Shown here: in pieces, positions 39,503 to 48,803 of the stretch
Layout of the letters: every line of letters begins with the position of its first letter
How positions within the stretch are numbered: the first letter of the stretch is position 1
Assembly: GCF_963977235.1 (NCBI RefSeq)
Contig: NZ_CAXBOD010000002.1
Coordinates: forward strand, 186,001 to 250,000
Source: Albimonas sp963977235
GTDB taxonomy: Bacteria; Pseudomonadota; Alphaproteobacteria; Rhodobacterales; Rhodobacteraceae
Direction of reading: 5' to 3'
Length of the DNA: 64,000 nt
Notes under the pieces: generated by a model
Told to the model about the DNA's origin: nothing
Databases searched by the model: none
Seen by the model: only the letters and a program-made list of their open reading frames with translations
Translations under genes and position numbers: made by a program

Positions 39503-40204
39503 TCAGTCCCGCGCGGGGATGGTCAGCGCCGCCTGGGAGGCGGGGCGCGCCATGCACCGGTCCAGCCAGGCGCCGACCGCGGGGAAGTCGTCGAGCCCCA
39601 GCCGCTCGCCCGCCTCGTAGAACCCGCCCAGCGTGCGCACCCAGGGCCAGGTCGCGATGTCGGCGATCGTGTAGTCCGCCCCCATGACGAACTCGCGCGA
39701 GGCCAGACGCCCCTCGAGCACGCTCAGCAGGCGGCGGCTCTCGTCGGCGTAGCGGGTCTCGGGGTAGGGGTCCTGGACTTTGTCGGCGGCGAACTTGAAG
39801 AAGTGCCCGAACTGGCCGAACATCGGTCCGAGACCCCCCATCTGGAACATCAGCCACTGCAGCGTCTCGTAGCGCGCGGCGGGCTCGCCGGGCAGGAATT
39901 TCCCGGTCTTCTCGGCGAGATACACCAGGATCGCGCCCGATTCCCACAGCGCCAGCGGCCCCTCGGGCCCGTCGGGATCGAGGATCGCGGGGATCTTGTT
40001 GTTGGGGTTCAGGGACAGGAACTCGGGGCTCATCTGGTCGTTTGCGCCGAAGTCGACGAGATGCGCCTCGTAGGGCAGGCCGGTCTCCTCGAGCATCGCG
40101 CCGACCTTGATGCCGTTGGGCGTGGGCAGCGAGTAGAGCTGCAGCCGCGAGGGATCGGCCGCGGGCCATTTCCGGGTGATCGGGAAAGCGGAGAGGTCGG
40201 CCAT
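39503..40204 (-). CDS. glutathione S-transferase, nu-class (YghU/YfcG-like)
   Basis: Thioredoxin-fold GST of 233 residues. LYSLPTPNGIKVGAMLEETG, NPNNKIPAILDPDG and LWESGAILVYLAEKTG identify the nu-class/disulfide-bond-oxidoreductase group, where Thr and Asn of TPNG bind glutathione. The C-terminal helical domain includes GADYTIADIATWPW. It would act on glutathione disulfides or electrophiles in the cytosol. ATG 40204 begins the conserved region (MADLSAFPITRKW); an AAGG lies about 10 nt upstream. Divergent from mscL across 206 nt. Confidence 0.92.
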   Translation of the reverse strand: MADLSAFPITRKWPAADPSRLQLYSLPTPNGIKVGAMLEETGLPYEAHLVDFGANDQMSPEFLSLNPNNKIPAILDPDGPEGPLALWESGAILVYLAEKTGKFLPGEPAARYETLQWLMFQMGGLGPMFGQFGHFFKFAADKVQDPYPETRYADESRRLLSVLEGRLASREFVMGADYTIADIATWPWVRTLGGFYEAGERLGLDDFPAVGAWLDRCMARPASQAALTIPARD

Positions 40205-40410
40205 CGGGGCTGCCTTTCTGTGCGGGTCGGGCCTGGCCGCCGGGGCGGCCGCGAAGACGGGGGGGCCGGCCGCCGCCGGAGCGGGCGGGGCCCTCGCCCT
40301 CACCTGTGCGCCGCGGCGCGAAACGCAATCCCGGCGTCAGAAACGAATTGTCCGCGCGCCCGGCCCGGCATAGGTCTCGGCGAAACGACACCGGGCAGGA
40401 GGTCCCAATC

Positions 40411-40851
40411 GTGCTGAAGGAATTCAAGGAATTCGCCGTAAAGGGCAACGTGGTCGACATGGGCGTGGGCATCGTCATCGGCGCCGCCTTCACCACCATC
40501 GTCAAGAGCTTCGTGGACGACATCGTCAACCCGGTGCTGGGCCTGTTCACCGGCGGCATCGACTTCGCGGGCCTCTATGTGAACCTCTCGGGCCAGGCGG
40601 TCGCCTCGGCGGCCGAGGCCAAGGAGCAGGGCCTCGCGGTGATCACCTACGGCGTCTTCGTGAACGCCTGCATCAGCTTCCTGATCGTGGCCTGGGCGCT
40701 GTTCTTCGTGGTGCGCGCGATCAACCGCCTCAAGACCCAGCTCGAGCCGCCGACCGCCGCCACCACCCCCCCGGGCGAGCCCGAGCCGCCGGCGGACGTG
40801 AAGCTGCTGTCCGAGATCCGCGACCTGCTCAAGGAGCGCCCCGCGGTCTGA
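40411..40851 (+). CDS. mscL: large-conductance mechanosensitive channel
   Basis: Protein of 146 residues, normal for MscL. LKEFKEFAVKGNVVDMGVGI begins TM1 with the conserved gate region (GIVIGAAFTTIVKSFVDDIV), a periplasmic loop follows, then TM2 ISFLIVAWALFFVVRAINRL, and a C-terminal helix LLSEIRDLLKER. It opens on membrane tension to release solutes in osmotic downshock. GTG start with AGGAGG (40397-40402) 8 nt upstream. Monocistronic. Confidence 0.96.
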   Translation: MLKEFKEFAVKGNVVDMGVGIVIGAAFTTIVKSFVDDIVNPVLGLFTGGIDFAGLYVNLSGQAVASAAEAKEQGLAVITYGVFVNACISFLIVAWALFFVVRAINRLKTQLEPPTAATTPPGEPEPPADVKLLSEIRDLLKERPAV

Positions 40852-40860
40852 ACTCCGCGC

Positions 40861-40878
40861 GGCGCATTGAAATGCGCC
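40861..40878 (+). terminator. hairpin after mscL
   Basis: GGCGCAT (40861-40867) pairs with ATGCGCC (40872-40878) around a TGAA tetraloop, 10 nt past the mscL stop. There is no T-run, so it may be a weak terminator or 3'-stabilising hairpin. Confidence 0.4.
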
Positions 40879-40940
40879 CTACGGGGGGCCGCCGGCCGTG
40901 GCGAGGGGCGGCCGCGGCGTGCGGCCGACCCTGACCCGGC

Positions 40941-41837
40941 TCAGCCGCGGGCCTGGATCGTCTCGTGCAGCGCCAGCACGTGGCGGGCCTGGCGCAGGTG
41001 GGGGATGTCGATCATCTTGCCGTCGAGCCCCACGGTTCCCACGCCCGGATTGGCCTCGAACGCCGCCACCACCCGGCGGGCGTGGGCGACCGAGGCCTCC
41101 GAAGGCGCGAAGGCCCGGTTGATCGGCGCCACCTGCGCGGGGTGGATGGCGAGGCGTCCCAGGAACCCCTCGGTCGCCGCCTCCTCGGAGGCCGCCAGCA
41201 GCCCCGCCTCGTCGCGGAAATCCGCGTGCAGCGTGTCGATCGGCGCCACGCCGGCCGCCTTCGCGGCCAGCAGCAGGTTGGCGCGCGCGATGCGGTAGAC
41301 CAGCGCCCAGCGCCCGTCCGGGCTGCGGTTGGTCGAGGCGCCGAGCGCGGCCGACAGGTCCTCGGCCCCCCAGGTCAGGGCGATGACGCGGGGCAGGCTG
41401 ACCTCGGTGAAGGTGATCAGGCGCAGGGCGGCCTCGGGCGTCTCGGTCATCACCGGGATGATCCGGGTCGAGCCCGCCTCGAGCCCGTGGGCCGCCTCGA
41501 ACGCATCCAGCCAGCGGCCGAGATGCACCAGGTCCTGCGCATCGCGGGCCTTGGGCAGCATGATCCCGTCGGGGGCCGCGGGCATCACCGCGGCCAGATC
41601 CTCCAGCGCCCCCTCGTCCAGCGCGTTGACCCGCACATAGAGCAGCGGGGCGCGCCCCTGCCGCGGCCGCGCGTCCAGATGCGCGCGGGTCAGGCGGCGC
41701 CCCTCGGCCTTGCGCTCGGGCGCGACCGAGTCCTCGAGGTCCAGGATCAGCGCGTCGGCCCCGGTGGCGTCGGCCTTGGCCAGCTTCTTCTCGCTGTCGC
41801 CGGGAATGAACAGCCAGCTGCGCGGGATCATCTCCAC
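40941..41837 (-). CDS. CitE-like CoA ester lyase
   Basis: TIM-barrel lyase of 298 residues of the HpcH/HpaI-CitE family. SWLFIPGDSEKKLAKADATG, ALILDLEDSVAPERK (metal-binding Asp/Glu), MLPKARDAQD, RIIPVMTETPEA and LTWGAEDLSAALGA are conserved. Members cleave or form (S)-citramalyl-, malyl- or 3-hydroxy-acyl-CoA thioesters. Together with the upstream MaoC hydratase it could hydrate and cleave a branched or dicarboxylic acyl-CoA. The GTG 41837 start has GGAGG (41846-41850) 8 nt upstream; ATG 41831 is an alternative. Separated by 3 nt from the MaoC gene. Confidence 0.92.
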   Translation of the reverse strand: MEMIPRSWLFIPGDSEKKLAKADATGADALILDLEDSVAPERKAEGRRLTRAHLDARPRQGRAPLLYVRVNALDEGALEDLAAVMPAAPDGIMLPKARDAQDLVHLGRWLDAFEAAHGLEAGSTRIIPVMTETPEAALRLITFTEVSLPRVIALTWGAEDLSAALGASTNRSPDGRWALVYRIARANLLLAAKAAGVAPIDTLHADFRDEAGLLAASEEAATEGFLGRLAIHPAQVAPINRAFAPSEASVAHARRVVAAFEANPGVGTVGLDGKMIDIPHLRQARHVLALHETIQARG

Positions 41838-41840
41838 CGC

Positions 41841-42311
41841 TCAGGCCTCCATCTTCGCGACGGGACGCTTGTGCTGCAGGCCCGAGCGCTTGCAGATTCC
41901 CACCAGCTCGCCCTTCTGGTTGTAGGCGCGATGCTCGAAGGTGACGATGCCCTGGGTGGGGCGCGACTTGCTTTCGCGCAGCTCCAGCACCTCGGTCTGC
42001 ACGCGCACCGTGTCGCCGTGAAACAGGGGCTTGGGGAAGCGCACCTCGTCCCAGCCGAGGTTCGCGACCGCGGTCCCCAGCGTGGTGTCGTTGACCGAGA
42101 TCCCCACCATCAGGCTGAGCGTGAAGCAGGAGTTCACGATCCGCTGGCCGAACTCGGTCTCGGTCCGGCAGTATTCCTCGTCCAGGTGCAGCAGCGCCGG
42201 GTTGTGGGTCATCGTCGTGAACAGGACGTTGTCCGTCTCGGTGATCGTGCGGCGGATCGGGTGGTCGAAGACCTGTCCCACCTTGAGCTCGTCGAACCAG
42301 ACGCCGGGCAT
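41841..42311 (-). CDS. MaoC-family (R)-enoyl-CoA hydratase/dehydratase
   Basis: Hot-dog-fold protein of 156 residues. Start VWFDELKVGQVFDHPIRRTI and the hydratase motif LFTTMTHNPALLHLDEEYC contain the Asn/Asp-His pair typical of MaoC hydratases. It adds water to a 2-enoyl-CoA, possibly mesaconyl-type or methyl-branched. Located between the AtuA-C-like gene (12 nt) and CitE-like lyase (3 nt). MaoC plus CitE pairs are common in such clusters. The metabolic route is inferred, not read from sequence. Confidence 0.92.
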   Translation of the reverse strand: MPGVWFDELKVGQVFDHPIRRTITETDNVLFTTMTHNPALLHLDEEYCRTETEFGQRIVNSCFTLSLMVGISVNDTTLGTAVANLGWDEVRFPKPLFHGDTVRVQTEVLELRESKSRPTQGIVTFEHRAYNQKGELVGICKRSGLQHKRPVAKMEA

Positions 42312-42323
42312 GGCGCTTTCCTC

Positions 42324-42656
42324 CTAGTTGGTTTCCGGGTGGCGGGGCAGGTCGATCTCCAGCTCCAGCAGCAGGAACGAGAACGACTTGCCGTGGGCGT
42401 CGAGGTTCAGCGAGGCGTTGACGCCCCCCTCCAGCCCGCGCTCGATGACATAGTTCAGGACATGCAGGTGCGGGATCTCGTAGCGCCGGACGGGGCCGCG
42501 GAAGAGCCGCGGAAACGCCTCCGTCAGCCGCTCCGGCGGGACCTGCGCGCGGGCCGCCTCGAAGACGGCCGCGTCGTCGCAGAACAGGGCGATCGAGGAG
42601 ACGTCCCCCTTGTCCCCCGCCCGCGCCGAGGCGACCTGGTGCAGCCGGACCCTCAT
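42324..42656 (-). CDS. AtuA C-terminal-domain-like small protein
   Basis: Protein of 110 residues that resembles the C-terminal domain of AtuA proteins (acyclic terpene utilisation), encoded here separately. LHQVASARAGDKGDVSSIAL at the start and PHLHVLNYVIERGLEGG are characteristic. Function not established; it likely complexes with the AtuA-like protein encoded immediately upstream (ATGA overlap). The start at ATG 42656 is set by that overlap. Confidence 0.85.
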   Translation of the reverse strand: MRVRLHQVASARAGDKGDVSSIALFCDDAAVFEAARAQVPPERLTEAFPRLFRGPVRRYEIPHLHVLNYVIERGLEGGVNASLNLDAHGKSFSFLLLELEIDLPRHPETN

Positions 42657-44035
42657 GCCACGATCATCCGGATCGAGGGGCGCGCCAGCTCCCGCGGCAG
42701 CAGGGCCGAGCGGGTGGCGACCGCCGGCGTCACCCGGCCCCTTGCGCCGCCGCCGCCGGCGGGGCCCGACAGCCACGCGCCCTCGACCTCCCGCGGCAGC
42801 GCCTCGGCGAGGTCGCGGTCGTGGGTGCGCAGGGCCATGCGCAGGCGCACCTCGGCGGGCTCGTAGGGCGGCGGCGCCTCGGGGTCGCGGGCGGAGCCGT
42901 GCAGCGCCGACAGCCCGATCAGGTCCGCCCGGATCGGCCCCTGGTGGCCATGGACCTCGCGCATCCGGGTCTCGATCACCTCGCCCGCCAGCTTCGCGCG
43001 GGCCAGCGCGTTGGGCCCGGCGTAGGAGATCTCGCCCTCCGACAGGAACCCGCCGTCAAAGCCGATCGTCACCTTCAGCGTCTCGGGCCGCGCCCGCCCG
43101 GAGCCGCCCGAGATCGCCACCCGGTCGCGGCCCGCCTCGGTCAGCTGCGCGCCCGAGAAATCGGCCGTCACGTCCGGGGTCAGATAGGCGGCGGGGTCGT
43201 GCACCTCATAGAGCATCTGCTCCAGAACCGTGCCCCGGCTGATCATCCCCCCGGTCCCGTCGAGCTTGCCGATCACGGCCGAGCCATCCTCCGCGACCTC
43301 GGCGAAGGGAAACCCGAGGAACGCCAGCCCCGGCACGTCCTTGCGCCCCGGGTCGGCGTAGTAGCCGCCGGTGACCTGGGTCGAGCACTCCAGCAGGTGC
43401 CCCACCAGCGTGCCGGCCCCCAGCCGCGCCCAGTCGTCCGCCGCCCAGCCGAAGGCGTGCGCCAGCGGCCCCACGGCCAGCGAGGGGTCGGCGCAGCGCC
43501 CGGTGATCACCACCTCCGCGCCCTCGGCCAGCGCCCGGGCGATGGGCTCGTGGCCCAGATAGGCGTTGGCGCCGGTCATCCGCAGGGGCACCTCGGCGAG
43601 CCGCCCCTCGCCGTCCATCAGCTCCAGGTCCGGGGTCATCAGGGCCGAGACGTCGTCCCCCTCGACCACCGCCACCCTCAGCCCCTGCAGGCCCAGCGCG
43701 CGCGCGACCTCGGCCACCGCCTCGCCGGCGGCGGCGGGATTGGCCGAGCCCATGTTGGAGACGACGCGCGTCCCCGCCTCCCGGCAGGGCCGCAGCACCG
43801 CCTCCATGCGCTTGCGCAGCCAGGGGTCGTAGCCGGCCTTCGGATCGGCCGCGCGCAGGGCGTGGGCGTTGGCCAGCGTCCGCTCCGCCAGGCATTCGAA
43901 GAACAGGAAGTCGAGGCCGCCCCGCTCGGCCAGATCGCGGGCCGGGTCGATGCGGTCGTTCGAGAAGCCGGCGCCGCAGCCGATGCGCACGCGCCGCCCG
44001 CCGGGCGCCGCCGGGGGCTGGATCGGATCGGCCAT
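42653..44035 (-). CDS. AtuA-like (DUF1446) acyclic-terpene-utilisation-type protein
   Basis: Protein of 460 residues. VRIGCGAGFSNDRIDPA, LDFLFFECLAERTL, VVSNMGSANPAAAG, VVITGRCADPSLAVGP and LIGLSALHG mark the DUF1446/AtuA family. In Pseudomonas the atu cluster degrades citronellol/geranyl-type acids; the biochemical role of AtuA remains unclear. Here it heads a minus-strand group with AtuA-C, MaoC and CitE-like genes, next to a diverging acyl-CoA dehydrogenase pair. Degradation of a branched or terpenoid-derived acid is therefore a reasonable inference. GGGAGGAG lies just before ATG 44035. Confidence 0.88.
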   Translation of the reverse strand: MADPIQPPAAPGGRRVRIGCGAGFSNDRIDPARDLAERGGLDFLFFECLAERTLANAHALRAADPKAGYDPWLRKRMEAVLRPCREAGTRVVSNMGSANPAAAGEAVAEVARALGLQGLRVAVVEGDDVSALMTPDLELMDGEGRLAEVPLRMTGANAYLGHEPIARALAEGAEVVITGRCADPSLAVGPLAHAFGWAADDWARLGAGTLVGHLLECSTQVTGGYYADPGRKDVPGLAFLGFPFAEVAEDGSAVIGKLDGTGGMISRGTVLEQMLYEVHDPAAYLTPDVTADFSGAQLTEAGRDRVAISGGSGRARPETLKVTIGFDGGFLSEGEISYAGPNALARAKLAGEVIETRMREVHGHQGPIRADLIGLSALHGSARDPEAPPPYEPAEVRLRMALRTHDRDLAEALPREVEGAWLSGPAGGGGARGRVTPAVATRSALLPRELARPSIRMIVA

Positions 44036-44137
44036 GTCTCCTCCCGCGTCTCTGTTTCCCCGATCGCTGACACGGACGCCGGCCCGCTGCAAGAAAAACG
44101 CCGCCCCGCCCCGCCCCACGGAGGCCGCCCGCCGCAG

Positions 44138-44164
44138 GGCGCCCCGGGCCCGACCCGGGGCCTC
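44138..44164. repeat. dispersed palindromic repeat, single copy (copy C)
   Basis: GGCGCCCCGGGCCCGACCCG followed by GGGCCTC matches the arm of the inverted pair at 32209-32278 with one change (C for T at the centre). It lies in an intergenic region. Confidence 0.75.
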
Positions 44165-44343
44165 TCCCCCTCGCGCGCTACCGGCCCGGATCCCGCCCCC
44201 TCTGGAACCCTCTGTCTGCACCGATCCCGCGCCCCCCTTCCTCGCGCGCCGTCGACCTTTCCCCGCTCGGCACGTGAGCTTTCGAGTATCCGGTATGGCG
44301 TTTCGCCGCCCGACCGGCCTCCCGCTTCCCCTGCGCCCGCCGA

Positions 44344-44365
44344 TGACATACCTTCGCGAATGTCA
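44344..44365 (+). promoter_or_regulatory. candidate 22-bp operator upstream of acyl-CoA dehydrogenase pair
   Basis: TGACAT-N10-ATGTCA is a perfect 6-bp-armed inverted repeat whose 22-bp span suits a dimeric regulator. It lies 36 nt before the ATG at 44401. The regulator is unknown and no regulator gene is nearby. Confidence 0.35.
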
Positions 44366-44400
44366 CGCGCCCCCCAATCGGCGCGGAAGGGAGGAGACCC

Positions 44401-45581
<1,181 letters not shown>

Positions 45582-45582
<1 letters not shown>

Positions 45583-46697
45583 TGGCGACCCTCGTTCTGG
45601 ACGACGAACAGAAGATGCTGCGCGAGGCGGCGATGCGCTTCATGGCCGAGAAGGCGCCGGTGGCCCAGCTGCGCGCCCTGCGCGACGGCGAGGGCGGCGC
45701 CTTCGACGCCGCCACCTGGAGCGCGATGGCCGAGATGGGCTTCCCCGGCGCCCTGATACCCGAACAGCACGGCGGCGCGGGTTTCGGCCATGTCGCCATG
45801 GGCCAGATCATGGAGGCGGGGGGGCGCACGCTGGCCGCCTCGCCCCTGTTCGCCACCGGCGTCGCGGGCGCCTGCGCCATCGGCCTCGGCGGCTCGGAGG
45901 CGCAGAAGGCCGAACTGCTGCCGAAGATCGCCTCGGGCGAGCTGCTCTGCGCGCTTGCCGTCGACGAGGGTCCGCGCCACACCGGCAAGGCCCCCGCCAC
46001 GCAGGCCCGCCCCGAGGGGCAGGGCTGGGCGATCACCGGGGCCAAGGTCAACGTCGCCGACGGCGGCGTCGCCGGCCTCGTGATCGTCTCGGCCGTCACG
46101 CCCGAGGGCGCCGCGGGCCTGTTCCTGGTCGAGGCCGGGGCCAGGGGCCTCGAGGTCGAGCGGGTGGAGATGGCCGACAGCCGCGACACCGCCATCCTGC
46201 GTTTCGAGGCGACCCCCGCCGCGGCGCTGGGCGAGGTCTCGGCCGGCGGGACGACGCTGTCGCAGGTGGTGGACATCTGCAACGCGCATCTCGCCGCCGA
46301 GCTGGTCGGCATCGCCGGCAAGGCCTTCGAGGACACGCTCGCCTACGTGCAGGAGCGCAAGCAGTTCGGCGTCACCATCGCCAGCTTCCAGGCCATCCAG
46401 CACCGTGCGGCGCACCTGTTCGGGGAGATCGAGCAGGCCCGCTCGCTGGTCCTCGCCGCGCTGTCGGGGCTGGACGAGGGGGCCGAGAACCTGCCTCGTC
46501 TGATCTCGGCGGCGAAGGCCAAGGCGGCGAGCGTCGCCGATCTCGCCACGAACGAGGGCGTGCAGCTGCATGGCGGGGTGGGCATGACCGACGCCTACGA
46601 CATCGGTCTGTTCATGAAGCGCGCCCGCCCCGCGGCGCAGCTGTTCGGCGACGGGCGATTCCACGCCGACCGCTTCGCCGCGCTCAGCGGCTACTGA
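45582..46697 (+). CDS. acyl-CoA dehydrogenase, degenerate partner subunit (second pair)
   Basis: Protein of 371 residues. VLDDEQKMLREAAMRFM starts the helical domain. YVQERKQFGVTIASFQAIQH and VQLHGGVGMTDAY bind FAD/CoA in normal members, but the flavin loop is VDEGPRHTGKAPA instead of Y-x-E-P-x-x-G-S-D. The C-terminus ends AAQLFGDGRFHADRFA with no GTSE-like turn. It is likely the non-catalytic or accessory subunit of the upstream enzyme. ATG 45582 shares its A with the previous stop (TGATG). A strong terminator follows. Confidence 0.9.
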
Positions 46698-46772
46698 ATC
46701 CGCTCGCCAGCGCGCTAAGCTGAAGTCCGCGCGCCGGCGCGCGAGGCCCGGCCTATCGCGAGAGAAACCCCG

Positions 46773-46803
46773 CGCCCCGCACGCCCCGCGTGCGGGGCGT
46801 TTG
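46773..46803 (+). terminator. intrinsic terminator after acyl-CoA dehydrogenase pair
   Basis: CGCCCCGCACGC (46773-46784) pairs perfectly with GCGTGCGGGGCG (46788-46799) around CCC, and TTTGCATT follows. Located about 76 nt past the stop at 46697. Confidence 0.8.
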
Positions 46804-46855
46804 CATTCGGGAAACCTCCCGGCGCGGCGGCCCGCATTCTCCAGAAATTACAAAA

Positions 46856-46956
46856 TTTGCGCAAAATGCGCAGAAAACTATTGATACCGCGCAAACTATG
46901 TGGAAAAAGGATTTTCAGCGCTGGGGTCAGCGCAACACTTCAGCGCACTGCGCAAA
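46856..46956 (+). promoter_or_regulatory. cluster of TGCGCA/GCGCAA motifs in an AT-richer patch
   Basis: Within 101 nt there are seven motifs with the GCGC core: TTTGCGCAAA (46856-46865), TGCGCA (46867), GCGCAA (46889), CAGCGCTG (46916), GCGCAA (46930), GCGCAC (46943) and TGCGCA (46949). Another, AAATTGCGCATTTT, is at 47234-47247 before the Phd-PAS gene. The density is far above what surrounds it, so an operator array is suggested. Confidence 0.45.
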
Positions 46957-46972
46957 GTCGGAGGGTCGAAGG

Positions 46973-47185
46973 ATGGCACGGATCGGACTGGGGAGCGTCG
47001 TCGCGGCTTGCGCGAGCCTGGTCGCCGAGACGGCGTGGTCCTTCGAGGCGAAGTTCATCAAGGTTGAGTCTGGGGCCAACCTCCTGTCAGCATGGGAAAT
47101 TTCGCCCACCTTGACGATGTTCTTCGCGACGGTGGCCGGGGTCGGCGCCGCTTCGATCTGCGCAACGCTCTTCGCGGGCCGCTGA
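46973..47185 (+). CDS. small membrane protein, unknown
   Basis: A 70-residue protein. GGAGGG (46960-46965) lies 7 nt before ATG, which is the main support. The first 22 residues (ARIGLGSVVAACASLVAETA) look like a weak signal or TM segment, and LTMFFATVAGVGAASICATL near the end is a clear TM helix. No family recognised. It lies just after the TGCGCA motif cluster and 143 nt before the Phd-PAS gene. A minus-strand open frame overlaps it but lacks support. Confidence 0.45.
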   Translation: MARIGLGSVVAACASLVAETAWSFEAKFIKVESGANLLSAWEISPTLTMFFATVAGVGAASICATLFAGR

Positions 47186-47328
47186 GACGCAGGCGCCGCT
47201 GCGGCACGGGGAACAGGCCGCGGCGGCGCTTGTAAATTGCGCATTTTAAGGTAGTGTTCAGAAATCATCAGATCAGCGGAGGCCCGCCGGATGTCCGGCG
47301 ACTGCGCCCTGCTGGGAGAAACGCGCGT

Positions 47329-48264
47329 ATGCCACACAGAGGTCTCAAGGACTCAGCATTCGAGCGTCTCAGGCTGGACCGGACGATCACCGCCGCCGAG
47401 GCGACCCGAAATTTCGGACGCCTGCAGGAGGAGGTGGCCGCCGGCCCGATCACCCTGACCCACCACGGTCGGGCGCGGATGATCCTGCTCTCGCCCGAAC
47501 AGTTCGGATCGCTGGGCGGGGGCGAGGCCGGCGAGGCGGGCGCCGCCGCCGCGCCCGGGCTCGACGGCCTCTCGTTCGCGCTCGACGAGATGGAGGAGGG
47601 GTTCATCGCGCTCGACCGCGAGGACCGCTTCGCCGCGGTCAACCGGGTGGCCGAGTTCTACTTCGGCCGCGCCCGCGACGACCTTCTGGGCCGCACCTGG
47701 CACGAGGCGCTGCCCGCGCTCGGCCGCAGCGCCATGGCCGAGATCATCGACAGCGTGCGCGCCCAGGGACGGCCGCGCCGGATGGCATGGGATTCGCTGA
47801 TCCGCGACGGCCGGCGGCTGGAGCTGAACATCTTCCCGATTCCCAACGATCGCGGCTGGGTCGGCGTGGTCTTCGCCAACGTCGGCGAGGTCGAGCGTCT
47901 GGCCCGCGACGCCGCCGTCGCGCAGGGGGTGATCGACGTGCTGCTCTCGGCCATGCCCGGCGCGGCGGTGGCGGTGGTGGACTCGGCCGGCGAGGTCGTC
48001 GACTGGCGCGGCGCCGCGGCCGAGCTGTTCGGCTGGAGCGCCGAGGAGATGCTGGGCGAGCCGATGGAGCGGATGACCCCGGGGACCGAGCTCGACCAGG
48101 GCCGCCTCTGGGCCCATTTCGCCGAGGCGCGCCGCAAGGGCTCGGCCGACGTGACCGGCCCGCGCCTGACCCGCGCCGGCCGCACGCTCGAGATCGCCTG
48201 CCAGACCACCTGGCTGGCCGCGCAGGACGTCTTCGTCTGCGTCATGCGGCGCGAGGCGGCGTGA
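47329..48264 (+). CDS. Phd/YefM-type DNA-binding domain fused to two PAS domains
   Basis: Protein of 311 residues. Residues 19-60 (TITAAEATRNFGRLQEEVA then PITLTHHGRARMILLSPEQF) match the N-terminal DNA-binding/dimerisation domain of Phd/YefM antitoxins. A short Gly/Ala linker is followed by PAS1 (about 81-190, ALDREDRFAAVNRVAEFYFG) and PAS2 (about 200-305, VVDSAGEVVDWRGAAAELFG). No toxin-neutralising tail, kinase or toxin gene is nearby. It looks like a one-component regulator sensing ligand, light or redox state through PAS. The ATG at 47329 has GGGAG upstream. A protein phosphatase gene follows 28 nt after its stop. Confidence 0.82.
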   Translation: MPHRGLKDSAFERLRLDRTITAAEATRNFGRLQEEVAAGPITLTHHGRARMILLSPEQFGSLGGGEAGEAGAAAAPGLDGLSFALDEMEEGFIALDREDRFAAVNRVAEFYFGRARDDLLGRTWHEALPALGRSAMAEIIDSVRAQGRPRRMAWDSLIRDGRRLELNIFPIPNDRGWVGVVFANVGEVERLARDAAVAQGVIDVLLSAMPGAAVAVVDSAGEVVDWRGAAAELFGWSAEEMLGEPMERMTPGTELDQGRLWAHFAEARRKGSADVTGPRLTRAGRTLEIACQTTWLAAQDVFVCVMRREAA

Positions 48265-48292
48265 ACGCGCGCCCCCCGCGCGGTCCCGCCCC

Positions 48293-48787
48293 GTGAGCGT
48301 CGAGATCCACGAGGTTGCGGGCCTCGCCCCCGGCCGCCTGTTCATCGCGCCCGCCCCCGCCGGCGGCCGGGCGCTGGTCTCGGCGTTGCGGGGGATGCGC
48401 GGGGCGGGGGTCGACCTGCTGGTTTCGATGCTGCCGCCCGAGGAGGCGGCGCGCCTCGGGCTTCAGGACGCGGCGCGCGCCTGCGCCGCGGTCGGGCTCG
48501 CCTTCCGCGGCTTCCCGATCCGCGACTTCGGCCTGCCGGGCCCCGCCCTGTTCGCCGCGCTCGTCGAGGAACTGGCCGCAGAGGTCGCGGCGGGCCGCGG
48601 CGTGGCGGTGCATTGCCGGGCGGGGATCGGCCGCTCGGGCATGGCGGTCGCCTGCGTGGCGGCGCGGTTCCTGGGCTCGGCGGAGGCCGGGGTCGCGGCC
48701 GTGACGCGCGCGCGGGGCATGGAGATCCCCGACACGCCCGCCCAGCGCGCCTTCATCGACGAGGTGGTCGCCGCGATGGACGGCTGA
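48293..48787 (+). CDS. dual-specificity/tyrosine protein phosphatase
   Basis: Small phosphatase of 164 residues. The P-loop VHCRAGIGRSGMAVACV contains the CxxxxxRS signature. GRLFIAPAPAGGRAL and FRGFPIRDFGLPGP (general-acid Asp) fit the DSP fold. Targets unknown. GTG 48293 is the start, 28 nt after the Phd-PAS gene, so the two are likely co-transcribed. A minor possibility is a role in small-molecule dephosphorylation. Confidence 0.88.
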   Translation: MSVEIHEVAGLAPGRLFIAPAPAGGRALVSALRGMRGAGVDLLVSMLPPEEAARLGLQDAARACAAVGLAFRGFPIRDFGLPGPALFAALVEELAAEVAAGRGVAVHCRAGIGRSGMAVACVAARFLGSAEAGVAAVTRARGMEIPDTPAQRAFIDEVVAAMDG

Positions 48788-48803
48788 GGCCGCCGCCGTC
48801 CTT

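Larger units (their letters stand above)
44036..44400. other. 365-nt divergent intergenic region
   Basis: Between the AtuA-like gene (-) and an acyl-CoA dehydrogenase (+). It contains one copy of the dispersed repeat (44138-44164) and a 22-bp inverted repeat TGACAT-N10-ATGTCA at 44344-44365. AT-richer segments near 44278-44300 (TTTCGAGTATCCGGTATGG) may be promoter elements. No gene seen. Confidence 0.5.

Noticed and set aside
46927..47337. Minus-strand open frame of 136 codons across the small membrane protein region
   Set aside because: It has no good ribosome site or domain, whereas the plus-strand 70-codon frame has GGAGGG and a TM helix.
47329..48264. Toxin-antitoxin locus based on the Phd/YefM domain
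   Set aside because: No Doc, YoeB, RelE or other toxin gene is adjacent, and the antitoxin C-terminal tail is replaced by PAS domains.
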